Both the position numbers and the translations under genes were made by a program. DNA of 64,000 nt from assembly GCA_013368325.1 (NCBI GenBank), contig JAACJK010000225.1, positions 434,001 through 498,000 on the forward strand, written 5' to 3'. Below, piece after piece: positions 22,824 to 32,866 of the stretch. Every line of letters begins with the position of its first letter. Position 1 is the first letter of the stretch. This DNA is from Ephemerocybe angulata (taxonomy: Eukaryota > Basidiomycota > Agaricomycetes > Agaricales > Psathyrellaceae). The notes beneath the pieces are model-generated. The model saw only the letters and a list, made by a program, of their open reading frames with translations, ran no database searches and was not told where the DNA came from.

Positions 22824-24736
22824 ATGCCCTCCTTTCTCGCCGTGTTCGAAGATTCTGCACCATTCTTCACCTACTCGGGGACGTGGAGTGCTGGGTCGTC
22901 CTCTGACACGTCTGCAGATCTGTGAGTGCTATCTCAAATTCTGGTCGCCCTGCCAGCTGCAGTAGGGCGAAGCTAACTGCATCTCGACTTCGCAAAGATA
23001 CTCTGAAAGCAGTTTTTTCGTCACCCAGTCCATGGGGGCATCTCTATCTTTCGTCTTCTACGGCACAGAAGTTAGCATCCTCGGGGCCAAACGCGGGAAC
23101 CACGGCCTATACCAAGTCTCGTTGGATGGCGTCAACTCACCAGCTGTCTCCGGCTCAGCGACACCTGACGAATTCAAGGCCACCCTATACAATGCGAAGA
23201 CTGGAAAAGGCCTGCATAATGTGACGCTTGTGAATAGGGAAGCTAAGTTTCTGGATGTCGATATGGTGAGCAAGCCCGACTGTCCTCCTGAATTGAAACC
23301 CTAACAAGAACAGATATCATGGGTGGCTAGCGTCGGCCAAGATAATGAACAACTCATCGTCAACACATGGCAAGACTCACACCCAGCTTTTGTATACTCT
23401 CCCCAGGATGCCTGGACGACGTCACCACCATTAGTAGGGTCTTTCTCAGGGTCGACAGGGCAGTGAGTACTTTCAATCACAGCGTAGAGCCACCGGTCGC
23501 AGTGGCCGGACTGTGCTAATCACACCACTATAGCGGGACATCGAGTGCTGGCGCAACTGCGCAACTGAAGTTCAAAGTACGTGGTTCAATCGATTTGATA
23601 TCTTGACACTTTATTTACCTCATTCACGTTTCAGGGTTCGTCCGCGGTTCTTTGCTGAACATTGTCCGGGCGCTGTTTCTTATGACATCTATCAGGCGAC
23701 GCCATTGCGTTATATGGGCCAGCAGGACCTACTGGTCCAACGTCCTATTCCGTTCAAGTCGATGCTGGAGCTCAGACTTTCTATAGCGGTCTAAAGCAGT
23801 TCCAACGGGCAAAGCAGCTCCTGTATTACGGGGGAAATCTCGGAGCGGGAGAGCACACTCTAACCTTGAAACTGGAGTCAACATCAGATCGATCACAGGT
23901 TCTAGCAGTCGACTACGCGGAGATTTATACCACCCCGTCGCTTGGAGGAAGGTGAGTACATACCGTAACAAAGAGAGAGATGGCGCTCAATTCTAATTGG
24001 CTTACCCTTCACTTCATCAAGCTTCGATGCCGCATCGTAAGTTCCCAAGACTCGTCTTACACATTTGTCGCCTAATTCACATTGTTGCTTACTCTGTTCT
24101 TCTTGGCACATTACAGAAGTTCGCCGCCTATCGGCTTGGTCGTCGGCATCGCGATATGCGCAGCACTCGCAGCCCTCTCCCTTGGCCTCATCCTCTACAT
24201 CTTCATCCTTTACAAAAGAGGGCGCTTTAATTTCGCACCACAGAGAGAGAAGGTTGACACCCTAGCGGAAAACTATCATGGCCCGGGATACCAGACCACC
24301 CCACTCAGCTATCCTGAAAGCCAGACATCGCCATCGGCCTATGCCTCCACCAGTGCGACCTACCCGAGCTCGGCGCAGCAGCAACAGCAATACGACTCCG
24401 GAACGCTACCACAGCAGCAGCAACCGTACGAATACGCACCGACGGTAGGGAGCAGTTCACTGGCATATTACCAGCCAACAGTCTCGGGCCAGAACGACGC
24501 AGGATCCGTCGCGGCCTCTGCAGCTACCACTAGCACCAATGTGAGTAGACTCGAGCAAGCGCCGGTATTTGCGATATGTATCTGACTGCCATGTTTGCAT
24601 ACTTTAGCCATCCCGTGGGCGCGGTAATGTTTTCCCGTCTCGTTCGATAAGGAAAAATAGGCTGCATACGGCCAATGGCTCGGACGGCGCGTCGGAAGCT
24701 GCTGCTGCTGCCGTCCCTCCCCCAGCGTACACATGA
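22824..24736 (+). CDS. Single-pass membrane protein with beta-rich ectodomain (copy 1)
   Basis: Exons: 22824-22921, 22998-23265, 23314-23462, 23534-23576, a single G at 23635, 23696-23951, 24022-24036, 24117-24540, 24608-24736 (460 aa). The one-base exon is required to keep phase between TTCAAA and GCGACGCC. Two repeated ectodomain modules are visible (ASLSFVFYGTEVSILGAKRG and AIALYGPAGPTGPTSYSVQV, ending LAVDYAEIYTTPS). They resemble the galactose-binding-like ectodomains common in agaric one-pass proteins. The membrane helix is at GLVVGIAICAALAALSLGLI, followed by a basic stop-transfer (YKRGRF) and a Gln/Ser/Pro-rich cytoplasmic tail ending PPPAYT. No N-terminal signal peptide is apparent. 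Ligand and function are unknown. A paralogue is at 27055. Confidence 0.8.
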
Positions 24737-26359
24737 GCGCGGCTATGCACTCCATAGTCTGTTTCACGCTTTCTCTACTGATTCTATGGGCTATACCTTG
24801 TCACCATAGCTCTATCTCTTGACTTTCTTCTACTCTTTCACTTTACACCAACCCCGCCACGCCACCGTCTTCCTACCTCAATTGCTCTTGCTCTTGTATC
24901 TTCGGATTCAGAACCATGGACAATATTCTTATGTTTGAACGCTTTACATCGCTAATGACCTGTCACTCTTTGTAACGTACGCTCTTTCAGGAATTCCCTT
25001 GTTGGTCCCAGGTTCCTAGTCACTAGAAGTTGAAAAAATGGCCCTCCGGGCAATCCTGGACACTGCCATCAGTTCGCCATCCTAACCATGGTCCTTGCAT
25101 GGTCCGAATCATAAGCCATGATCGGTAGATATCACACCGAAAACACATAATCACCAATCAAACCTTCAGCTTCAACGGCGGAGCGTGGATCTGTAGATAT
25201 GTAAGTAGTGATTATTGAAAGGCATTTCAGACGAAGAAAGACAGAAGCAAGCTAAAGCGCTATCCCCGGGTATATAAATAAGTCGATAATTTGTGCAATG
25301 AAATATGACTCGCTAGAATTGTCGACCAATCGCGTCAAGTTGCCGCAATAAATCCCCTTCGGTCATTAACAGGATGAAACAGGACTGACTCGACAGAACA
25401 TGGCCAACCTGACCTACAATCCCAAGAGTATGCAGGCCAGCATGCCAAGCTGAGCCTCATAGCCTGCGACTGAGATGCAACCATCCTCGACCCCCTCCCC
25501 CCCCTCTCCGCCTGTTGTCATATAGCATATAGCGAAAGCTGAGCCGCGTCTGACCGACAAAGCATGAGACTATAAAGTGTACCGACCCGACCCATAAATC
25601 CATCGCAGCAGACACCCGCCTGTCGAAACCAGCACACCAGCAGGCATTAACAGAATATGCACGCGTCACAACATCTATCCGTCAGCCTTCAGCCAACTGG
25701 ACCTGATTAATGATTAAGAAAAACGGTCGGCTCTAAAAGGAAATCGATTGCCTGAAACGGAAGACCGAAATTACCCCAAACTTTTTCCCCGAACGCACAC
25801 TAAACCTTTCCACTTACAGTGTCCAGGAACATGATGGAGTAGGGAATCGGGAAGGTGAGTTTGCTGCTGAGCGAAGGAAGGCCTCGTGGAAGACGTGATG
25901 TGACAGAAAGGGGAGTGGGGAAGAGTCTTCGAGTACCTTTAAAAAGGGCGTTCTATATGAGATTTTGGATCTGGAGAAACGATACCAGCTGAGCACCGTC
26001 TGGCATGCCGCCAGCCGGTCTTCAACCTTAATTGCCGCGCTTTGTGGGTGCTTGGCAAAGGCTTCCGGAGGCGCTCATGAGAAACTCTGCCAGGACATCA
26101 CAACTCATTCCTCCTCCACCACCATCTCGTCCGCACAGCGCAATCCGACGGGCTATGCTCCAGCGCGTTCCAAGTGCCTTTCGGCGAGCCGTGGTACGTT
26201 TTGCTAGATGTGGGGGAGTCACAATATTTGGGAAGTGGTCTCCTGACGGCAATCTGCACATTATGGGTGTGTGTGTGTGTGTGTGTGATTCTTCAAAGGT
26301 AAGCATAGGCCATCACTGACTCTTACCCCTAGGACGGCGGGGAGGCAAGCCCAACTCCC
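24737..26359. other. Gap between paralogous membrane genes
   Basis: 1.6 kb with no supported gene. Short frames near 25457-25669 and 25965-26319 lack domains. A (GT)n tract lies at 26266-26287. This stretch and the next frame separate the two membrane-protein paralogues and may be inserted sequence. Confidence 0.35.
26266..26287. repeat. (GT)11 microsatellite
   Basis: An uninterrupted dinucleotide run, 22 bases, seen directly. Confidence 0.9.
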
Positions 26360-26752
26360 ATGTGCCGGGCTAGTACCAGGGCCGGATCCACAGCCAGCAT
26401 GTTGGATTCTCAAGTTCCTTTATACCGAAAAAGACCTTGGGATTCTGGGGTCAGGTTAGAGCTGAAGACGGCGCTGAAAACCGACACTTTCTGGAGCGTG
26501 AAGGAGGGTGAAGTTGTGCTTGTCCTTCGGATCCTCGAGCTTTTGGACCCGGTGGATGCAGATGGAGTGCCGTTTCGCTTGCCAGAGGGGGGTGACCTCG
26601 TTCAGACTAAGTCACCCGGCCGGTACTGGCATTGTTCTCTAGATAGGGCAAGGAGGTTCGGAGTCATCACGCCCTCGGCTTTGAAGACCTTGGAGGACCT
26701 GTATCTTCGTGGAGGAGCACCAATAGAAGCACCCAGCACAAGCGATGCTTAG
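26360..26752 (+). CDS. Hypothetical protein, 130 aa
   Basis: An ATG-initiated frame of 130 codons with ordinary amino-acid composition (VKEGEVVLVLRILELLDP; LDRARRFGVITPSALKTLED), ending TAG at 26750-26752. I do not recognise a family. A preceding exon in 25965-26319 is possible but no junction is clearly better than others. It sits between the two membrane-protein paralogues. It may be a short real gene or the 3' exon of a degraded one. Confidence 0.4.
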   Translation: MCRASTRAGSTASMLDSQVPLYRKRPWDSGVRLELKTALKTDTFWSVKEGEVVLVLRILELLDPVDADGVPFRLPEGGDLVQTKSPGRYWHCSLDRARRFGVITPSALKTLEDLYLRGGAPIEAPSTSDA

Positions 26753-27054
26753 TAGCCCTTCTGTAAATGATAAAATCATGCGGCGTACCTACACGACGGC
26801 TGGAAAGCGGTGGACATCTGTACAGCTCATAGGTTAATATTAAACCAGACCTAGTGCGTGAGAAGAGGTTCGTTCTCACTTGATGGTTAATATCACACAT
26901 GCGCTGATCAGCCTTTCCACAAGGCGATCCAGTATCAAGGCGAAGCTTGGATTTGATCTACATGGGATCTACATATCTTAGAACCAAACAGTTCTCATGC
27001 ACTACTTATACACAGCGTGGTGGGTCATGATCGTCCTCGTCTGCTCTCTTCTTA

Positions 27055-28844
27055 ATGCCCTCGTTTCTCGCTGTATTCGAGGATACTGCGCCATTCTTTA
27101 CCTACAAAGGGGACTGGGCTGCCGGGTCATCTCACGATGTGGCAGCAGAGCTGTGAGTGCACCCCCTAATTCCCATCACCTGGATTTGCGGCAAGTTAAC
27201 GCCCCCTTGCCTTCTGGAAGATACTCTGAAAGCAGCTTCAGCGTCACCACGTCCCGAGGGGCATCTCTATCCTTTCCTTTCTACGGCACAGAATTTAGTA
27301 TCATCGGTGCCAAGCGCCAAAACCATGGCCTATACCAAGTCATTTTAGACGGTGTCAGCTCACCACCCATTTCTGGCTCAGTGGCAATTGAGCAATTTAG
27401 AGCCATACTCTACACTGCGAAGAGAGAGAAGGGTTTGCACAATGTAACGCTTGAAAACCTGGAGGATAAGTTTCTAGACGTCGATATGGTGAGCAATCTC
27501 TTAATAAATTCTCCTTATTAACAACATTTAAGAGATGTAATTCAGGTGTCGTGGGTGGCCAGCGTCGGGGATGAAAATGAGCAACTCGTTGTGAACACAT
27601 GGCAGGATACCCATCCAGCATTTGTCTATTCCCCTCAGGATGCCTGGTCGACATCACCACCATTGCAAGGGTTGTTGTCGGGGTCAACAGGGCAGTGAGT
27701 GCGCCGAGCAATCCGCAATGTGGAACCCTTACTCCAAGCCTTACTCCGTTCTGATTAAGTTCATCTTTGCAGTGGTACATCAAAGGCCGGTGCAACTGCA
27801 CAACTTACGTTCAAAGTACTCGTTCGGCAAATGTCGTCATGGAACAGCTCTGATATCGTCTTTTGCTTATTAGGGTTCGTTCGATCTGCGCCGTTTCCTG
27901 ATGAACATTAGGGTCTGTGCTTATGATACCGTCCACTGGCAGGCGGTGCTATTGCGATATATGGCCCCTCAGGACCCACTGGCCCAATATCCTATTCAGT
28001 CCAGGTCGACAATGGAATTCTCAGCCTTTACACGGGTAGACAGACATTCCAGCGTGCAAAACAACTGTTGTACTATGAAGGGAACCTCGGAGTGGGAGAG
28101 CACACCCTCACGCTGAAGCTGGTGTCATCATCAGACTCCCAACCACAAGTTCTAGCGGTAGATTACGCAGAGATCTATACCACGCCGTCACTTGGAGGAA
28201 GGTCAGTATCGTGTCATCCGTATAAAGCCAAGTAGCCCCTCCAATTGACGTATTCTTGCTCTGAAGCTTCGAATCAGAAACGCCACTGGGCTTCGATCCT
28301 CAACCTGAAAAATGCGATGCCGCATCGTATGTTCCCCATACTTCTTCCCCACTCGCCGCTTAATGATCCACCATGGCACTGTTTCTTTCTCTTTCATGAT
28401 ATAACAGAGGTTCACCGCCCACGGGCTTAATCATTGGCATCGCCCTTTGCGGAGCAGTCGCTGCGCTTTCTCTAGGCCTCATATTTTACGTCTTCCTCCT
28501 CTATAAACGCGGGCGCTTAATTTTTGCCGCACCACAGGGACGAGATGCTGGCGTACCAACGGCCGATAATCTTGGCCCAGGGTACCTGACTACTCCTCTC
28601 ACCTACCCTGACAGCCAATCAACGTCTTCGGCTACCACTAGCACCTACGTGAGTAAACTCCACCGTTGCTCTATATCTTCGAAGGGAGTATGGCTCACTG
28701 AGCGACCCATAGCCGTCCCGTGGGCGCGAACATGTGTTCTCAGCTCGTTCGGTCAGGAAAAGCAGGCTAATTCCAACCAATGGCTCTGACAGGGCATTGG
28801 AGGCTGCTGCCGCCCCTTCCATTCCTCCTCCAGCGTACACATGA
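27055..28844 (+). CDS. Single-pass membrane protein with beta-rich ectodomain (copy 2)
   Basis: Exons: 27055-27152, 27221-27488, 27546-27694, 27773-27815, a single G at 27874, 27943-28201, 28267-28326, 28408-28648, 28713-28844 (416 aa). Exons 1-4 match copy 1 in length (98, 268, 149, 43 nt), and the one-base exon falls at the same site. The start MPSFLAVFEDTAPFFTY, the modules YSVQVD and LAVDYAEIYTTPS, the membrane helix (GLIIGIALCGAVAALSLGLI), the basic YKRGR stop and the tail end PPPAYT are all conserved. The exon after the ectodomain is 60 nt here but 15 nt in copy 1, and the cytoplasmic tail lost the Gln-rich tract. Function is unknown. Confidence 0.8.
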
Positions 28845-29046
28845 GTGCGGAGATCCCTGACAGTCTCATCCCACGATCTGTTCCAGCGATATACCAAACT
28901 TATTTACGGGCCGTTTCCTGACACCTGCGTTCAACGAACTCGGACACGACCTCCTTCGATGTTCAAGGAAATTACACATACATAGATACACACTCTCTGT
29001 ACCCACTTGTCTCTACCCTTGATTGTCGAGAAAGCAATGGGTGGCA

Positions 29047-30396
29047 CTATTGGGCTTTCAGAAGCTCGAACGGATTCCCATGCACCTGAAAGTACTCTGC
29101 TTTTTTCTGCCCCGCCAATCTTAACAACCGTCTGACTCGCTTCCCTCGCATATTCCACTGCCGCTGCTCCACATACACAGGGCGGAACCTGGTGTAGCCC
29201 TCATTGGTGGGATCACCATCGTCGTCATCCTCATCTTCGCTAGCGTCCGAGGCCTCTGGCGCCTGATCCTGATCCATACTTACATCGTCTTCCTCCTGCG
29301 GGAGGATAGCCCGTTTCAGTGGTGAACTACGCGACGGAAGCGTCGCGTTTCGTCTTGGGGTTTGTGGGACATCGTATTCCTCATCGAGTCGCACACGCGA
29401 GGACGACGCGACAGGGGGGAAAAGAGACCTGGGGGAGGACTTGGACGCTGTAGTCGGGTCCAGCCGTCTTCGCTTCGTCGGTGTCTCCGGCAGCGATCCC
29501 TCATCGTCATCGCTATCGTCTTCCTCTGGGATCGGGAGCGGAAGAAGACTGCCTGCAGCCTTTGCAGCTGATGCTTTCTTGACTGATTCTTTTGTCAGGA
29601 GCTCCCGTTGTGGCTGTCGCCCAGACCGCCGTGGGGTGGCTGTGGGGGTTGCTGCCCCTCGTTTCGTCGGTGAAGGAGTACGCGAAGCTGTTTTTGCCTT
29701 AGTCTCCTCCGTTATTCTCTTTCTGAGTGCCGCGTGGTTCTTTGTGAGTTTTGTGCATTGCGGCGCCATAAGCTTGTGCGATATGGCCTGGTCCTTGCAG
29801 TAGTCCGCTGATTCAGGAAGCTCCTTGAGCTGTCGTGCATCTTGGTTAGTTGACAGCTAAGATACGATCTTTGACCTGGACGCACCTTCGCCGAAGCGCA
29901 GACCCAGTAGAATACGGTACAGACTGTGTCCTTCGTCATCTTCATCTTCAGTTTCTTCGCCTCCTCCTCTGTTTGATGACAGAAGTCTACGAGCAGTGCT
30001 CGGAGTATCGTATGATGCACGTAACGTTCCGCGAGAGATGTGTACGTCTCAGCCTTCTTCGATGTTGAGCCTGATCCCAGGGCAGCTCTGATAATCTGCT
30101 GAGCTTTGTTGAAATCGGCCTTCTTCAAGCATGAAGCTGCTTGGGCCGCGTCGATCGTGACGTCGCTGCTGTTCAGTCTAACGCCAGGGTTCAGTTGCCT
30201 ATTCGATAGAAGTCCTAGAGGTTTCTCACTCTTCTGATGCCATGAGAGCACATATCGGTACAAGTGCTGTTGAGAGTTCCCCAAGCTCGCGCCCAGTGCC
30301 TGGCTTCGTCGCGACTTTGGCCTTGTGAGTCAATCCCAGCGCTTTCTGATACACCTCCGCACTGCATCCCATCTGTTTTAGTTTCTCTTCCTCCAT
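29047..30396 (-). CDS. ORC6: ORC6-like origin recognition complex subunit
   Basis: Three exons: 30396-30230, 30177-29886, 29829-29047 (413 aa). The ATG at 30396 begins a helical N-terminal half (AEVYQKALGLTHKAKVATKP; ICALMASEELNSSDV; AAQAASCLKKADFNKAQQII; YVHHTILRALLVDFC; TVCTVFYWVCASAK) that reads like the cyclin-box-like repeats of ORC6. A long basic/phosphorylatable linker rich in SP/TP and Lys-Arg follows (TPSPTKR, TPRRSGRQ), then a conserved-looking tail (QRQWNMRGKRVRRLLRLAG). ORC6 joins the complex that marks replication origins. The identification is from remembered family shape, not a search, so it is moderate. It is divergent from the MAP2K-like gene at 30631. Confidence 0.6.
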
Positions 30397-30630
30397 ATTA
30401 CGGCTGCTTCAAGGATTTGGTGGCTATCGGGGGTATCTGGAGTCGTTCTGGTGAGTGGTTGCGGTCGTCGTTCAAGTCGCGTTACACCACGAACCACGCG
30501 AACCTGTCACGCGTGAGCACCAGTCACTCCGCGTGATGTGTGACATCACGCGCAAACCTGAAACACTTAGGGGCTCGATCGCGATTAAGGGTAGTTAGCG
30601 CGCGCCCACAATGCAGCTTCAACTGCAACC
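30397..30630. promoter_or_regulatory. Short divergent promoter
   Basis: Only 234 bp separates the start codons of the ORC6-like gene (minus) and the MAP2K-like pseudokinase (plus), so the two must share regulatory DNA. The segment at 30500-30550 contains repeated CACGCG/ACGCGT-type words (for example gtcacgcgtgagc and catcacgcgc), close to the MluI cell-cycle box of fungal S-phase genes. Confidence 0.45.
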
Positions 30631-32149
30631 ATGATCCTCGAAGCAGAGCTCACAGGCTACCAGCAGCTAACAAGGAAGAATGGGAGGCGCATCATGAAGG
30701 TCAAGCACCTTCCCTCAGGCCTGACTATGGTGCAGAAGGTGAGTGCCCTTAGCAGCTGCAAGCGCCCGTTAACATCTTCTCACTTGAGTTTGTTGAAACG
30801 GGACGCTTTACTAGGGTGTTCCATTCAATACCGATGGTCCTGGGGCTGTGAAGAAGATTTTGGAGGAGCTGAGGACGATGGCTAGCTTCCAGTGCAAATA
30901 CCTCGTTGCGTTCTACGACGCCAGATTCGACGAGTTCGAAAGCAGCACCCTCATATACGTGGAGTACATGGATAAAGGCTCCTTTGACAAGATCTACAGA
31001 AAGGTCGGACCCCTTGGGACGCAGATAGTTGCGAAGGTCGCGCTAGCAGTGCTGGAAGGGATGTCCTACCTGTACGATGTGCAGGGAATCGTTCCACGAA
31101 GTGAGTGCCCTCCTTGATACGCATCCTGCCCTTCCTCTTCCCTTCGCATTACACCTGTCAGGAGTCGGTGCTGTTTCCCTCCGAGTGACGTTGTGGGCTT
31201 AGATAATCCGACCGCTTTACGGCGCCCGATAAGCGCCCATGTCAAGCGCCGTACTGCCGCAACGCTCTCTGGCTCCCAGTCGTCCTCATCCACCTGAAGC
31301 TCTCGCCAAATCGCCCCATATTCTTTTCAATTATCGTGCACTGACGTTCAAGCAGACATCAAACCCTCAAACATGATGTGCAATTCGCGGGGCGATATCA
31401 AAATATGTGATTTCGTCGTCTCCGAGGAGTTGATCAATTCAATCCCGGAAACCTTCGTCAGCACTTCATTTTACATCAGCGTACGCCCACTTTCCTCTCA
31501 CTTGGATTAGACGCACACTAAACCATGATCTCCATCTTCTCATTGTTTCTTTTTCTCCAGCCAGAGCGGATTGAAGGCTCTCCATACACCATCAAAGCGG
31601 ACGTATGGTCCCTCGGCATATCCCTCGTCGAGCTCGCCCTCGGGCGATTCCCCTTCGCCGAATGCGAGACCGAACCCGAACCCGACGATGAGGACTTTGA
31701 GGTGATCTCACCCCTAACACCAGTCAGCACGGAGGGCGGAGACGGGCACGACTTCGTCGCCATCGACCTCGTCAAGCGGCAGCAGCCCACTACGACCAAA
31801 ACTCTTGCTCCGACTCCGCCGAAGAGGGCCAGACGGAAAAAGAAGACGGGCGTTACGCTGGATGGCGACGAGACGACGATGGGGATTATAGAGTTGCTGC
31901 AGTTCATCATCAGTGCCCCTTCGCCCAGGCTTTCTCCAGAGAACTATTTCCCGAAGGAGGCGCATGGGTTTGTGGATGGGTGCTTGGAGAAAGATCCCAA
32001 GGATAGGCCGACACCGAAAGAGCTTTTGGTAGGTGTTGCACCGTATCTGGCGAATGGTATACTGATTTCTATGTTCTTAGGGACATGATTGGATCAGAAT
32101 GGCTGGAGAAAGCAACGTAGATATGAAGGCTTGGGCGAGTGGTCTCTAA
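30631..32149 (+). CDS. MAP2K-like predicted pseudokinase (Ste7 paralogue)
   Basis: Exons: 30631-30738, 30815-31100, 31356-31480, 31561-32028, 32081-32149 (351 aa). Introns lie at the same four places and in the same phases as in STE7; exons 3 and 5 have identical lengths (125 and 69 nt). The N-terminal docking region is absent. Active-site motifs have decayed: the Gly loop is [12 protein letters not shown], the catalytic HRD is PRN (VPRNIKPSN), and DFG is DFV. The putative VAIK lysine (MVQK), the helix-C Glu (ILEELR), the activation-loop Ser/Thr (NSIPET), SPER and WASGL are kept, and the frame is open throughout. A catalytically dead scaffold or competitor is the simplest reading. Confidence 0.82.
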
Positions 32150-32866
32150 GTGCGGCGCCCATTTATCCTCTAATTGTACCTGTACCTGTTTTATCTATTC
32201 AATACCTTATTTAACTCGGGCCGTTATCCTATAATCTTCTCGGGAGTAAATCAACGCTAACTATATCTTTGCCAATAGCTTCACCATACATAAGTCGAAT
32301 TGGTAGCTGATGTATTACTATCGGAGATCTGAATTTCGTCTGTTTGTCCCATCTGTCATGTCAGCACCCCGGTTGCTCCACGAACATGGAGATCCAAACC
32401 AATCAATCCCATCCTGGATCCCATCGCATCCAAGCGCCCAGTGAAATACATTTAAGCGCTCGATCCTCGTTCAATCAACCTTGTACATTCCACGAAACGA
32501 AGAAGTAGAGCTACAACAGCAGTTATGTATACAATCCAGCTCTCAGAAGGAAACAGTCGACCTATGTATGAATACAACAACGTCCGTATTGAAACTACCA
32601 ATCGACTGCGAGCAGAAACGGGAAGGGGGAATTTGGACTTGAGCTGAACGTCTATAGATGTATGTCTGGTCATGTATGTGAGTCGTATCCGAAAACAATG
32701 AGACGAAAATCAGAACTGGGAATCAGGTGGTAAAGAGGGAGAAGGAACAGGAAAAACAGAAGATCAACTCCAGAAAACTGAACGCAACTCGTGGTATAAA
32801 AAATCAAAGAGGTAAAGTGGGGCTTAGAACGCAAACAAAAAAAGCCCGGCGCGCGACACACCACCT
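32150..32866. other. Convergent 3' intergenic region
   Basis: 717 bp between two convergent stop codons, AT-rich. Terminators of both genes must lie here. No gene is seen. Confidence 0.4.
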
